NCBI GenBank assembly: GCA_964019055.1
Contig: OZ025217.1
Location: 5,879,557-5,943,556 of the forward strand
Origin: Anthopleura xanthogrammica
Taxonomy: Eukaryota > Cnidaria > Anthozoa > Actiniaria > Actiniidae
Reading direction: 5' to 3'
DNA length: 64,000 nucleotides
The translations under genes were made by a program, and so were the position numbers. Each line of letters begins with the position of its first letter. Positions within the stretch are counted from its first letter, which is position 1. This document shows, one piece after another, positions 43,601 to 59,600 of the stretch. The notes beneath the pieces are model-generated. The model searched no databases and was not told the origin of the DNA. It was given only the letters and a program-made list of their open reading frames with translations.

Positions 43601-46600
43601 TTAAATCCTGCCAAGGAATCGAGAAAGCTTTTCAGCAGCTTCTTCGAGATCGTTTCAACGGTAATTCTTTAATACAAAACCATGAATATTAACCTAATCC
43701 ATTAGAATATATTCCTAGTCCCATTTAATTAGACAACATATTCTTTTAAGTAGAAACACTTTCAGCCTTAAATCTTCGGCTAAATGACCTTTCTCCTTGC
43801 ATTATTGTACTTGTATGCTATTTTGTTTTGTTTTGATTTTCCCCTGTTCATCCATGATTGAGCTCGAAAAGACGCATGGGATTGATTCTTTTTCAGAAAA
43901 TTCATTCGCAATTTGATTGTGTAATCGTTTTTCCTCAGATTACTTGGTTCGATATTGACACATTACAGATATGTATTTAAACTCCTAGAGTAACTTAAAA
44001 CTGCTTTGTTGGTTTAGACTTTAAATGTAAGAGTGAATCAGAATTCCAATGTGAAAATGGTGAGTGCATCAGGAGTTTATTGGTATGCGATGGAGACCCT
44101 GCATGTACTGACGGATCAGACGAAAGCAAATGCCAATGCCTATCGAACCAATTTGCCTGTGGGGATGGGAAATGCATTGAAACAACTCAACTTTGCAATG
44201 GAAAACTAGAGTGTAAAGACGGCTCAGATGAAGCCTCATGCAGTAAGTATGCAATCCTCTGTGTTTTCCAAAAGTTTTATGACTATAAGGCTTTGTCATT
44301 TATTTGATTTACTGGTATTGGCTTTTCCATCAGAAAAACACTGTACCGGAAGCAAGTTTCAGTGTATCAGTGGTGAGTGCGTCCCTTGGTACTTGACGTG
44401 CAACGGTCAACCTGACTGCGAAGACCAAACAGATGAGCTCCAAATATGCGGTAACACCTGAATATCTTACTTGTTATAAATTAGGGAGCATGACGCTAAT
44501 AAGAATTAAAGTTTATCTGTGTCCACCACTCTGGATAAGTGCTTGTTAATAATTTCTGGTCTAAGGAACGTCCTCAGTGTTGAAGGGCCGAAACTTCTCC
44601 AAACTATTGACGCAAAAATGTGTAACTCAGAAACAAGCCTTTTCAAGTACTGATACAATCTATCGTATCATTTCTTTTGTTTTCGAGTGAGAATTGAGTT
44701 ATGTGGCCATGCATTTTATTTGCAAGTGATGTGATATGCATTGTACGAATATCGGTTTCAGGTGCTGATTTATGTCCACTTAGCAATCTCAGTTGCTCGT
44801 CTACTCAGGAATCTGGGTTTGTTCAAAGATGCAAAAGCAGAAGAGGTATGTGTTCGAATAAACCGTTTCCAAGTTTAGGAATAATAACACTTCGTGCTAA
44901 ACCTGACAAAAGCCACTCAAGTTCTTAAATCATATATGAGAATGTGCTATCGACTTCCTAAAAATATTTTCGCACAGTTCAGAAAAAAACACTCGTTCAC
45001 TGCTTATAGTTCCATCATTACAAATGGCACCTTTTAAATAACTTAAATAAGGTCCTCATTTTGTAAAGAGAGCGATAATAACACCAAATTGAATGACTCG
45101 TCACATGAAATGGAAAACATTGTATTAACTATCTTTTATTGATCACTTCTAGTTCAATGTGACTTTGAGCAAACCACATGTGGGCTGTTGATAGCACAAG
45201 ATACAAACATGAAATGGCAAATAAACTCAGGGCCAACACCAACCGAAGGAACAGGACCTGATTTTGACCACACAACTTTGAACAGTACAGGTAGTAAATT
45301 TTTTTATTACCATTTTTATTAGCATCCTTTTTGGTGGCAAGGACCCTAAGAATTTCATTTTTTTTTTTCACTGTTCATCAGGACGATACCTCTATATTGA
45401 AGCCTCCGGGAAACAACCGGGCGAAACAGCAATGCTTTCAAGTGATTACATAAGAGGCGGTCAAGACGTCTGTATCCAGTTTTGGTATCACATGAATGGG
45501 ATAAATATTGGAAGACTCAGTATCTATGTGGAGGTTGACAATGCGATGACGCTGCTTTGGTCTCGTTCCGGTGACCAAGGCAACACCTGGCATTTTGGAC
45601 AAACAGGCTATAAATCCTCCAGTTCTTATAAGGTATACATATACACCTTTTTCAATTAACGTTGATCGATAATTAACGGGATATCTGGAATGGTCGATCT
45701 GAGACCAAATGGAATTGGTGGGTGTCAACATGAATTTTTATGAATTAATGCGATACTTGACACAAATTAGCAATTCAATACCATTCAAGCGTGATTGCAA
45801 CTATGTATTTGCAATATTCATGAGGTGAGCATTCAGGCTCCCACGTTTCCTATTGGTCTCAGATCGACCATTTTATAGATCTCCCGTTATCAACGTTAAT
45901 TGAAATATCAATGTGTATAGAGGAGTAGGGATTTAAAATACTTTTTACTGATTTTAAACAGCAGGGAAAAACCACAGAAGAATTACCCAGTAGACTGAGC
46001 TAATGAAAACAAATTAGTAGAAATCATCATGAGACTCAGAGTCAATAAAGTTGACTATACGCGAACCGTAAGATAAGCACAGAAAAGCCTGTAAAGGTGC
46101 ATTCATAATTCGCTGTTTGATTTGTTGTAGATATTATTTGAAGGTGCCAGGGGATCTGGAGCGTATGGAGATATCGCATTAGATGATTTATCACTTTTAA
46201 GTGAGCCGTGTAATACTCTAAACGAAAAAGGTGAACCAGTTTGTTGTTTATTAAGGTGAAATAGGAGGTGTTGCCTTATACCTTCTTTCATAATATAAGT
46301 TGGCTTATGTTATCCTATGTTCCCTTTAAACGCCCGATATGCTGCACCTTGGGTCCATATGTTTCCTTGGTTTAGCATATACTTCCTTTTGTACCCTATG
46401 TTGCCTTAGGCCCCCTACGCTGTTAAAGGTCACCGTCTTTCCTTACAATACCATATGCTGCCATAGGTATATAGCTTATGCAAGCTTACAGTCAAACTAA
46501 GAAAACCATGAACACATGAAATATGTCTGGAATGTTTATTTAGACCGTTACATGTAAAAAAGATGTTTCCCACCACCATGAAAAGAGTTTGTACTGAATC

Positions 46601-47615
46601 CTTCTCTCGTGTATCCGTCTGTCTCGAATAGAAATTTCTAATTTCACGAGAATTAAATCAAAATATGAAGTTTGAAACTTTTAAATGGGAAAACACTTTG
46701 CGTGACCGCGCTGTGATCAAACACATAAACATTCCAGACATATTTTAGGTGTTCACGGTTTTCTTAGTTTGACTGTAACGCCTGTGAAGGCCTTTGATAT
46801 CCTTTTCCTTTGGTGACTTCAATGTGGCCTTAGGTACCTTATGCTGCGGATTTAACTATCCTATGCTGTCTTATAGGCCATTGTAGCTGTGTTCCCATAT
46901 ATTACTTTAGGTTACTCTATTCTTTTGTTTTCTTATATTAGTGATACCGGGCTGTTACTTTGATGACGACACGTGTGGATGGAGGCTTACCTCCGGATGG
47001 AAGCTAATTCAATCAAACCTTCATAACAAAGTATATGACTGGCAAGGAGCAAAAGGTGAGTGCGCGTAATCAAACATATATAACAACCATAGCCCGTAAT
47101 AAAAAATTCTTCTAATATCAATGCAATGGTAGTCGATCAATAGTAAGCGCACGGCGCAATGTTGGCAAACATAACTGATTACGATTTTGCGCCTGCAGTG
47201 CTAGCTCTCTCAAGTCAGAGTCAGTCAACTCTGGTTGGAACTTCAAGATCACAACTCGAAGAAGTCAACCCTTGTAAAAATTGAGAAAAATGTATTTCCT
47301 TTCTACTATTTAATAAATGAATGACACTTTCTTTTTTAGGAGGATACTTACATGTATCCCTATCCAACAACCGTCCATGGGAAAGCATACGAAGTCCTAT
47401 CATCAAACATGGTCATCGTTTCCGATGTCTAAAATTTTGGTATGCTGCTGTAAAGAGTGCTCGCATCAAAACTTTGGTTCGCGTAACGTTTGTTACACGA
47501 AATTTAATGGAAATACTTTGGCAAAAATCGTCGACAAGATCACACTGGCAATATGTTCAAGTTCCACTTGATGACCGCTTAATAATGGGCAGGGATTTTG
47601 CAGTAGGTTGTTGAA

Positions 47616-47703
<88 letters not shown>

Positions 47704-50700
47704 ACGCGATTGGCCAAAAAAGATTGTGCTAACCTAAACAAAAATCAAATTTTGAATATTTTAACATTTATGCTCAAATGAACACTGGTAATAACCTCAT
47801 GGTGATCAGTATTGTGCAACTTAATGTAAAGACCTGGAATGATGGCCTGCTTTAATCTAATTCCACACTCCACACTCCACACTATTGTGTAATAGTGCAA
47901 TCACCAATTGCTCCTTTACACTTTTTACACTTTTTGGTAGTCAACAACTTCCATAGTGTTTACGGACGTTCCCTGACATAGACTCCAACCTTTTGATTAT
48001 AATGCAATGAGAGCATAGATAATGAATTGAATATTCTATTTCTAACACAGGTTTCAATTGAAAGTCGTGCAGAAGAAAGTTCTTATCAGTTGATGTTGGA
48101 TGATGTCACTTTTGTCAAAGAAACTTGTGAACAAATACCGAGAATAAGTATGAAATTATAATCTTATACAATTGGAAGACACAGCTTGTTTCAAGTTGTT
48201 CTTGTTTTACATTTCGTTTTTTATCTAAGCAATATTAACCACATTCTTCGCCACTTAAGGACGTTTGCGGGCAAATGGCTTGAGTTCCCCATGTTTTCTT
48301 CCTTCAGACTTCGCATGGTGAAATAAGTTTTGAAAAACATAGGTCACTTGCGCGAGCGCGCTTTCACGCCATAAGCGTGAAAAACAGACGCTAACAAACA
48401 ATGCCACGAACCAAAACCAACCAGAAAATCATCAGGAAGTTATCAGTTTGTATGAATCTAAAAAAAGATCATAGCCTTTGCGATATATTTTGTGTGCAAA
48501 CTCTGTCTAGTCTCTTTCTGGTGACTACAGTTCGAGGACAAAATTCGTACACGGTAACCTGATCTTTTTTATTTCAGTAAATCAAAAAGGAATAGGTTTA
48601 CTATCATATATCCTAATTCAAACAAAATTTTATGTTCCTAGTTCGAGATATTCCCAAAAGTATACTGCGGAAAACTATTTCCAGATCAATAATAGGGTGC
48701 ATTTTCTGGAAAAAAAATGGCATCAAATTGTTGCTTTGCTTCATAAAAGAAAGAATAACGGTAATATTCAAATGTTAGCTATGACTTCCTAAAAGTGGTG
48801 GGGCCTTTTTTTCGATTCTCATGATTCGAAAATTGCTGCGCACGATCCCATAATTGCCATTATCTACTGTTATCTATAGTGCAAAAACAAGTGAGTGAGT
48901 AGCATTAAATTAATAACTGCGCAAAGTTTTATTAAGTTTCTATGTTAGGATCAAGAACACATTAAGCAATTTCATTGCTTGCCATTTTTGGCGTTTGTTT
49001 TATCTCTATTTCAAGTCAGAGTGCTATAAATTACATATTACATTATTGCCTTAAATGTTAATACTTTCCTTGGTGCTTTATTTTATCTCAGATTTCATGC
49101 CAGAAAATACAGGATCTTTTGATGCAATTATGCACCTTAAGTTGGATGGTACAGACAAGAATTTAACGTATGTAACCTATATTTAGGTTAAAGAGATGAT
49201 AACTAGCGGTAAGCTAGTGTGGGCTGCGTCGGTGTTTGTAATGAAACAATATGGATTAAAAGTTAAATTTTACACCGTAAAAAATAAGAGAGATCACTTA
49301 CTGACGTTTCGGACGCTAGTCCTTCGTCGGAGTCTTTTACTCCGACGAAGGACTAGCGTCCGAAACGTCAGTAAGTGATCTCTCTTATTTTTTACGGTGT
49401 AAAATTTAACTTTTTATCCATATATATTTAGGTTATTTTGTTCGGTTTACTTTTTATTTTGTTTTGTTTGTTGTTTTAGCTTTGTCGTTGTTCTTTGCTT
49501 TTCTTTTCTTTTCCTTTTTTCCTATTCTTGTGAATAGACTTTATTCCAAAATGGCGGCCGAAAATTCGAATGAGTTAAAATTAAAAACCAATACGTACTA
49601 GCACTAGAAAGAGCACCTTTACTTTAGTAACTCTGCAAAGATTCATTATGTCAGGTGTAATATAGCGTATACCCCAAACCATACAAACGTCTGTAAATTT
49701 GTCGATTTTCAAAAAAAGTTTTCTCGGCCGATATAATACCTGTCATAATCAATCTTCGTAGGGTTACTAAAGTAAAGGTGCTCTTTCTAGTACTGGTATT
49801 GGCTTTTTACTCATCTTAATTTTAACTCAATCGAATTTGCGGCCGCCATTTTGGAAAATATGGTCTGTTGTTACAATACAGGGACTGCAGAGAGGGGATG
49901 GAACGAATAGTAATAGACTCCAACTTTTTGCTACTATCCCGCACTAAATCCAGCCTCAACTGAGAGTGTTATTGTAGTCTTATTCATACTTCCCTGCTAT
50001 TCTTTCCAATTTGCTTCTCTCTCTTTCCATTGCCAACTTCTCAAGGTACATTGTGGTTGTAGTTGTATAAAGATCTAAAGATAGATAAGAGGTAGTAGTG
50101 TTGAGTATTGTTGTCAAGCTTTTGCACTTGATTCTCGTTCACTAATGATTTGCTTATTAGAATTAGCAGTTTTACTGTTTCATTCTGTGATACCCAATAC
50201 ATACTTGCCTCGAATTGGACCTGCCTTGACCTGCCTTGACCTGGAAAAAAACCTCAATAAAAGATTACGTGACGTCCTCAAACGGATCATTTCATGAAAT
50301 TATTAAATCCTGGCAAAAATAATCAAATCCTCTTCAATCCTCTTCAAAAATTAGTCATCCATCCTCAAAAATTGGGGTCGTTTATACGGTCCCAACACTT
50401 CTACTCCAGATAGATGACAAGCAAACGGACGACAAACAAAATGACGGACCAATGGGGAAACAGGCAAGATAGGAAACAAATGGATAGAAAGTTATTAAAC
50501 TGTCTAGGTTTTAATTAAGGGAATAGACAGAATAAGAAAGTAATACATGTGACATAACAGAAAAAGAAAAGTTTATAGAATTTTTTTATTGAAAATAGTC
50601 TTATCACATCTAAAACCTCTTCTAAATTTTTGCTGTTTTTAGGACACAGGGTTTTCGAACTTATAAAGAAGATAATGGTCGCAAAGCAACATGCTTTGCT

Positions 50701-51694
50701 GGGCTTAGTGCCATTCTACAAAGCAAGACCTTCCACAAGGACCTGTCAAACAAGGATTTCTCACTTCTTTTCTGGGCCAGATCGGAAAGCACACAGGCTG
50801 ATTACCATTATTTCCTTATACTTAGGCTCAAATCTTTTACAATCTACATTAACTTTTTCGCACCATATTTGTTTACAGCTGAGCTAGCAGCTACTGGAGG
50901 GAGCCCTAAATACTATAGAAAATATGCTAAAATGTAAGAACAAATTATTTACTTTTCAATAAGATTAGTAATGTGACTTAATTTGGATTGCAAAAAAAAA
51001 AATGTCTGATAACGTTAACGTTTATCGATTTCAATCATTTTCAAAATGCTAGCCTGACATCAGTATGCTACAGATTGTTAGATATTACGTATTTCGAATT
51101 TTGTTGCTTTGCCAATTTTAATTAATTTTAATAAATCAACTGCAGCTTCTTCAGTTCCCACAAATCCGAAGCGAATGATATTATAGTAGTTAAGCTCTAG
51201 TTTATTCATTTTCATAAGGTTTATAATATGCATGAAAAGACTACTCGAATTTGATTGGCTTAGAGCAGTGCAGCTCAAGTGTAACACAATGCAAAAATCT
51301 GTAACAAAGTGCAAAAAAGCGTACGTAATACAGTTCAAACGACATTTACCGAAAATGGTCTTGAAACCAATTTTTTTTTATTTTGCTGTTGATGACATTA
51401 TTAAGCATTAAAACTATGCATCTTCCGAACACGAAGGAGCAAGATTAAGTGGCGAAAACGTTGATGATTTGGTTTGTTTTTTTACGTCCCACGTCACTCG
51501 TTCAATTTGGGATTAATTCGCACAAGTGTATTTTTCAAAGAGCTCGATCAAATTGCAGGAGACCGTCAACTATATGATTACCTTTCCTTATAGAACACAC
51601 AGCATTCATTCATTAAAATTATAATTTTTTGAAAAGTATTTGAATTTAACAAGTCTTCTTCACGTTAATTTTATTAATATATTTTAATTCGAGC

Positions 51695-51734
<40 letters not shown>

Positions 51735-53580
51735 TCGCAATCAGAAATGTTTTTTTATTACAATTCGGTAAGATTGTTAGATACACTGATACCGCAAGCC
51801 AATAGCTGTCCTATATCAACAACAACAAAAGAGCTTTGACCTGCTTGATCCCATTCTGTGCCGTTAAATCCACAACTGATACATATGTTTCTGATCACCT
51901 GTAACTTCTTTCCTCTTTCATTGCCAGGAAAATGAGAGCGAAACGATGGTATCTTTTTAGCTTTTCGGTAAGAGCTAAAAAGGCCAAATTTAGTATTGCT
52001 GATCCATACATACCAACGACGTACGATATCGAAAGTCCCAAACGATGCTTCAAAGATCTGATGTTATTTGACCGTGCATTAAGTGATGGAGAACAACTTA
52101 TCTTACAAAGTAAGTATAGCTTTAAACAAAACTTCTTAGTGATTTATGATTTATATAGCGCGGCCCTTTCTATATGTATATAATCAATAGGCACTGAGGG
52201 TGGTCCCTGCCAGGGTTTCTTTACGTCTTACATCAGTGGTTCTTTTACGTCCCTCCGATATTGGCTAGTAACGATAAAATGTAGCCGACGGGACCGCCAT
52301 TTAAAGTGGTCATTCGTAGTGACCATTTGTAGATGTAATTACAAAGGCAGCACTTTATCCTCAGTTATTTAATAGTAATACCCTGAGTGTTGTTCCGGCC
52401 AGGACTCGAACCGCGCCCTCTAGATCTCGCACGAAAGTTCTTAGCTTTTTCAGATTTTTATTAGAAGTGTTTATAGATGTAAATATGTTTTACCTCTATT
52501 ATCAATAGCTTATATACACTCGATTGCAGAAACGTTGTAGTATACATCTATACATATATAAAAAAATACCTGATGAGATGCAAAAACATGAAAAAATTAA
52601 TATCTCTGTATCCATTGATGCATATCTCACAAAATAATATTTTTCAAGATGTTTTCTCAATAAAGAACACGAAAAATATGATTTAAGCTCTATCAGATAT
52701 TATTAAATATATGTTATAGAGTTTTTAGGCCTAAAAAGTGAAAATATATAAATAAATATAATTTATTAATATCTGATGCTTCAAAACCTTATGTATTTGA
52801 CGTGTCTTGTATCAAAGTAAGGCATAGAAGTGTTTTTGGTAACTTTTAAAACTACACAATCATATTTTAGGGCTTTTTCCGTTTTTGCATCTCATTAGGT
52901 ATTTGTATACACGCATCAAGAATTCTGCGCTGCTGCTCAATGCGCATGCTCAGGGGATTAAAAAGTGAGATAAAATTTGTAAAATATGCTATATTTTAGT
53001 TGTATCTTTCTTGTCAAGTACAATTTTCACTAAATATTCAAGATCGCGTACCGTTAAGCGAATTCTGAATCAAATATACCGAAAAATTGCATATTATACA
53101 AAATATTATCCCACTTTTTAATCCCCTGAGCATGCGCATTGAGCAGCAGCGCGGAATTCTTGATGCGTCTATATATGTATAAATGTATACTACAACGTTT
53201 CTGCAATCGAGCGTATATATACATATATATATATTTTTTTTCTTAGTTGATAAAGTTATGTTGTGTCCCCTATTAGCTGCATAGCTATAGTAATAAAGCT
53301 TATTATTATCATTATTTATTTATCATTGTTATCATCGTCGTCATCATCATCATCATCATCGTCGTCGTCGTCATCATCATCATCATATCATTATCATCAT
53401 CACCATCCTATCATTATTATCATCATCATTATAATCATCATCATCATATCATTATCATCATCATCATCATCTTATCATTATCATCATCATCATTATAATC
53501 ATCATCATCATATCATTATCATCATCACCATCCTATCATCATCATCATCCTATCATCATCCTATCATCATCGTCATGATT

Positions 53581-53617
<37 letters not shown>

Positions 53618-56600
53618 CCAACTGAGCCAACCCGGTTGCGGTTTTTATTCAACCTGTCTACAACACCATGACTTTTTTAGGTCCTTCCAAAGCCCATTGT
53701 CCCATTCGTCAAACAACAACTAGTGAATGCTGTGTTTTGCCATTCATTTTTCGAAATAAAACGTACACTACCTGTACCCCTGATGCTAATAAACTCTGGT
53801 GTGGCCTGGCGTCGAACCTTGATCAGGAGAGGAAATCGGGTACATGCAAAGGTAAGAAACGTAATTCTTATACGAAACGTGCGGTGCTGCAAAAGGATAT
53901 AAAGATGATATCATCTCTAAAAACATGTATTTATACAAGGAGCAGGACTATTTCAAAAATTACGTATACAACCGGCCCTCACTTGTACTGACTCAGTATA
54001 AGATGTCACAACGTTTTGTTGTCACGAGACGGTTAATTGTCGCCAAATGGCAAACCTTTGGGTTTGATTTTGGTAACCATATCGGCCTTTCTTATAAATA
54101 ATTTATTCATGAAGTTCTTAGCCTCACCTTTATGCAGTTATGACCACATTAAATGTATTCGCATACTTCCATGCACGGGCTTTTTGATGCCAAACTGGCT
54201 AGTTATACCAAATAAAGCATGAACAAGCTTGTTTTGCAGCAAAAAGCGCGTACATACTAGTTATACAATGGTTTTGAGTGGCATACTGGGGAATATCCCA
54301 CGAGTCACTTGTAGTTTCTAGTATACACACGAGCCTTTAGGCAAGTGTGTATGCAAAGAAAATACAAGTGATGAGTGGAATATCCTCGGTATGCCACGAG
54401 AAACCATTGTATAACCATTTTATCTCACACCATAGAAAATACAAATGCGCAGATTCAACGCGCACTACATGATGGGAAGAAAGAGTGGAATACCGACGAA
54501 TATACAACGGCTTTCCTGCTTTCTGATTGGCTGTATTTTCTATGGTGTGGGATAAATAGAAGTATGCGAATACATTAGATGTGGGCATAGCTGCATGAAC
54601 GTGAATCTACGCACTTCATGAATAAATATCAAGAAAGACCCGTTTCACGTGACGTGACGTCGAAGCAGCTCAATTTGTAGGACAAAACAAAAGAATATTA
54701 TCCTCCTGAGAATTGGAAACCTATGATTGTTTTTTCCTCCAAATTGAGCTGCATTCCGAATTTGTGTAAAGGATCTATAGTAAGCGAGACTATCATGCAG
54801 TTGTTATTATTTGGATTCCAATAAATCCTGTGAAGACGATTATATTTAATTATACATTTTTTCACAGCGAGTTATTTTTGTTGTGTGTCATATCATTTGT
54901 AGTGAAAGAAGAGTGCAACAGTTTGGATAATGGATGGTGCGGATGGACAAGTGATGTATATAATGGGATCCAGTGGAAAAGATCCCCTAATAACGTTATT
55001 CCTTTTGAATTTGCAAAAAAGAAATTTGTAGCTCAATGCCGATGTAAGTGCAGAAAGATTTTTTTATAAATCGTTATCCAAATTCTAAATTTCTAATAAT
55101 CTCAGTTTTATCATGAAACCTTGAAACAGCCGCCACTTGGCGGATGGAATTCAGGGCACAGCTTTGGTCTTCATTGGGCTGCGTACGTCTGTACAGGGAA
55201 TTACGGTGGCTATTTTTACGCGGATAGAATAACAAAAAAAATATCGGAAAAAAAATATAGACTGATCTATTGCGTTCCCTACCTGGCTTCTGCCAAAGCA
55301 AACTTTTTTTTTGTAATTTAGGGGGGCAAGGTCTACTTAAGCGCACAGAAAGATGATTTGAGGCCGTTTAGCAAACAGTTTTATAGAACCTATCTGAGAG
55401 AACCTACCTCAAAGAAATCATTAGAGTAAATTACTGCGATTCTCAATATTCTGCGAACTCAAACATTTAAACGGCTTGCTATGAAATTGGTTATTCGCTG
55501 CAGTCAATCAAAACTAATCAGTCGGTACCTTTTATATTTTTGAATGACGGCAGCGAAAAACCAAATTCCAACGGGAAACTCGCAACTACCGAGTTCGCAG
55601 AATATTGAGAATCGCAGCAAGATCTTTTTTATATTAAGGAAAACTTTCAATGCGAATGGCAAAGCAAAAGAGGGATCCCCTATCTCTTCTAGAATACCTA
55701 TTAGTTTCATATTTTTGCATTTGTTTTTCAGCACCATGCGTCTTACTTCACTCTAACCAGAGTAATCCTAAAACCTCTTCTGGTATAGCCTTCACTAGTC
55801 CTCCATTCAACAGAGCAATGTATGGTACAACCCACTGCCTTAAGTTTCAGTACCTAACTTTTGGTAATGGCACTCGCAACATCTTCCTTTTCCAACAACT
55901 AAAAATAAACAACTATACAAAAGAACTGATGTGGAAAATAAAGGAAATCTCAAATAGCAGTCAGTGGAAAAATGGGCAGGTTCAAATATCTGCGATAAGC
56001 ACATATAAGGTATTTTCGTATTTCACATCTGATATATAAACAGCAAACATGCTGAAATTCTAGGCAATTATAATTTAGTTGCCGATAATATTCATGCAGT
56101 TAATTTTCACTGAGATTCTATATTTTTTCCGTGATGATGGCTGTCACAAGAATAGCCGAAACGCCGATAGCAATTTTAAACTGAGTTTAAATGTGGCAAC
56201 CCTAAAACCTCGTAAAAACACTATATCTTTACCAGATTAAAGTCTTAAAGTATTATATTTGGATTTTGTTGCACTGCGTGTACCGCGTAAGAACATGACA
56301 GTTAATGTTACATCGCAAAAAACATTTGTCTTAAAATACTATATCTAGATTTTGTTGCACTGCAAGTACCGCGAAAAGACATGGCAGGTAGCATTATGCA
56401 TCGCAACAACATTGGTGCACTACAACTACTCTACTCTTGACGCCACTATGAAGAGACTACATATGAAGAGACTACATATAATATCCTACATGAGCAGCAA
56501 ATTCTTGGAAAGTACAGGAGTGCATGGCCTTTAGATTTTTGTCTAATGATCTCTCTCAAATTCTGGCACTTTGGTGACAGAGATGGAACTTTACGGTCAT

Positions 56601-59600
56601 TAATTAAGTGTTCATTTATTTTTTAATTTGTGTCATTAGAAAATAATAAAGTATTCTCTACTTGTTACAGATATTCTTCTGGAGTAAAGATATCAGTGTT
56701 CCTGGGGTCATTGCACTTCAAAACATTCAAGTTAGGAACCAGAAATGCAGAAATTTTCCAGAAACAGCTGTCAGAGGTACTACTTTAGATCGTATGTCTA
56801 TGTAAAGCTTGTTTTAGCAGGTTCTACTTACATGCTATAGCACGAGCCAAAATATGATCATAATATCTATAAAACTTAACATAAATCTTAAAAGTACGCC
56901 ACACTTCGCCTGAAACTGTGCAAACCCAAGAAATTCTCGCCCAAGGTAAGGGAATCCGGAATCCGGAATCCACGAAAAAATTGACTTTGAAATCCGAATT
57001 TTAGCCCTTGGAATCAGGAATCCAGGTTAAATTTGAATCCGAAATCCAGGTTCAATTGGAATCCGGAATCCAGGTTCAATTGGAATCCGGAATCCGGCAC
57101 CATTGAATCCAGAATCCGGCCCTTGGAATCCGGAATCCCGCATGGTTCCAGATTCTCTTACACGGGGCGAAAATTCCATGTAGACAGAAAGTATAACATG
57201 TAAGAATGAAGTGTTACTCATCGTTGTAAATGCGGTTCCAAAGACCAACAATTTTATTACACATGCCTTATTACTACCTTCTCATCGTCCCTTCCTTTCT
57301 CTTCATTGCTATTTTATCTTAGTTTGTGGCAAGAATATAAGTGCAGTCGACAGTGGGTTTCTGTTTTCCCCATCCTATCCCGACTACTACCATAATGGTG
57401 ACATTTGCCGATGGTACATCACGGTTCAACCTGACCACATCGTTCGCTTAGACTTCTTCTACTTCGAATTAGAGGACTATCCAGCCTGTTTCCATGACTA
57501 CCTCTCAGTCTATGACGTAAATGCCGAAAAAATCCTCGGTAAATACTGTGGTAGTCGATATCCAACATTCTTGGAGTCCTCGGGAAACAAAGTTGTGGTG
57601 ATATTTAAGAGTGACGACAAGATCGTGCGTTCAGGCTTTAAAGTACAATATCAGCCAAAACCAAGTAAGTTAAAAATACATCGTCATCATCATCATTCAT
57701 TGGTCATCATCAGCAGCATCACATTATCATTACCACCAACAGCAACACCAACTCCATCATCATGATCATTATCAACAACTTTCAATGTTAATCATGAGCA
57801 TCACATCACCAACACCATCATCATCCAATGATCATCATCATCAGCAGCGACTGACCATCACCAGCATATCAGCATCACATCACCATCACCACTGCCGTCA
57901 TCACAATCATCGCCCTCTACCTTAAGACCAAAAAGTGTAATAGTTATCAACATCCGATGGCCATCATCAGGATAAACATCACGTCATACCCACCGCGACC
58001 ACTGCCGTTATCACCATCATCGCCCTATTCCTTTGGACCAGAAAGTGAAGTGTAAAAATTAGATATTTGAATAGCTGTAACCATAGTACATAACATTGTT
58101 GTTATGAAAAGCTCCTGTACCCTTATACGTTACTCGTATAGTTCCTGCATAGCTAACATTTTAAAACGTTTTGTCTTTCATTAGAAATCAGTAATAACAC
58201 CGATTCCTGCATATCCTATGAAGGTAGGTAACAAGAGCACACCAGTGGCGGATCCAGGGAGTGGCCCCTTTTTTAAGTCGATTACAACAGCTTTTTGGCG
58301 GCCATTTCGGAACCTCCCTTTTTACCTGGATCCGCCACTGCACACACAGATGATATGGATGAAATGTTGTACGCCAATAATGGTATCCAAAATATCTCTA
58401 ATGACGGAAGCTTTCTGAAATTAGTATTTGCAGAGGTAAAAATATAGAAAAATGAAAAACAAATCTACCATAGGATTGAACGTGGAATAATGAGTTGAGC
58501 GAAAATTCCCAATTTTAATAGTTACTATGAGTCAAGGCAAAATAAAGTAAAGAAGTCCCTGTAGGATTCGCCACTAAAGCCAATTGTTTTTGCAGATTAG
58601 TACCATATATCGGAGTGAACGTGGTTATGGGGCATACTGACTCGTCATAAATCCTTCCTCTTCATGTTTTTCCTCTATATAGGTTGTCCATTGGGCTGCG
58701 AATGCAACATTCTTTCCGGGGATACCATAAGTTTCGCCATTAAATCTCACAAACATGCAAGACTAACGGCAATCCCAATAAACTTGCCCGAAAACACAAA
58801 AGCCTTGTAAGTAATAAACTATAAATTTCAAATACGTTAAAAGATTGTGTCAGATATTGAGAAGGAATAACTTAATGTTAGTCACAGTCCCCTCCACAGT
58901 TCCCTGCGCAATTTTGAAAGGTTGCCGTGCCTTTACATGTAAACGAGACAAGGGTGAGCTCGCAACGATAAAGACATTTGAATGATGTCAAAGGTCTAAA
59001 AAGAGGTCGCAATCATTTCAAGTTTACCCGTTGGTCCCACTTCGAAGCAAAGGCACGGATTCCTTTCAAGATAGCGCAGGGAACTATGAATTAAGGGGAC
59101 TATTTCTACTAACACTGTACTAAGGACACCAAACCAAAACAACTGTACAAGTGACCTTTTACTATTTGTTTTCTGGAATTTTTTTTCTGGATCAGATTGC
59201 TCAGCGGTAATAGAATATCACGAGTCAATCCACGTGCTTTCTTGAAGTGCAGTCAAAGTCTTGAGCTCCTGTAAGTATTCAAAATATGCTTATTCGTTTG
59301 CATAAACATTATAAGCTCCGCTTGCTGTTGTTAACACCCTGTGAGTAAAAATACAAAGCAGTTCCGTGTTAAAACCTCATTTGGTTTGGTGCTTTTCTAG
59401 GGACTTGTCTTACAACAACCTGATGAACATCGAAACTTCCGCCTTCCAGAATCTTGGACAACTAAAAACTCTGTAAGTTTTCTTGTCCATTTTTCTTAGA
59501 AATAACTTTCATAATTAAGGCTAATAGACGAGGTGTAAGGTATATTTAACAATTAGTCCTCGAGTCCGAATGGTCTACGAGTCAATAGCCGATGAGGCCG

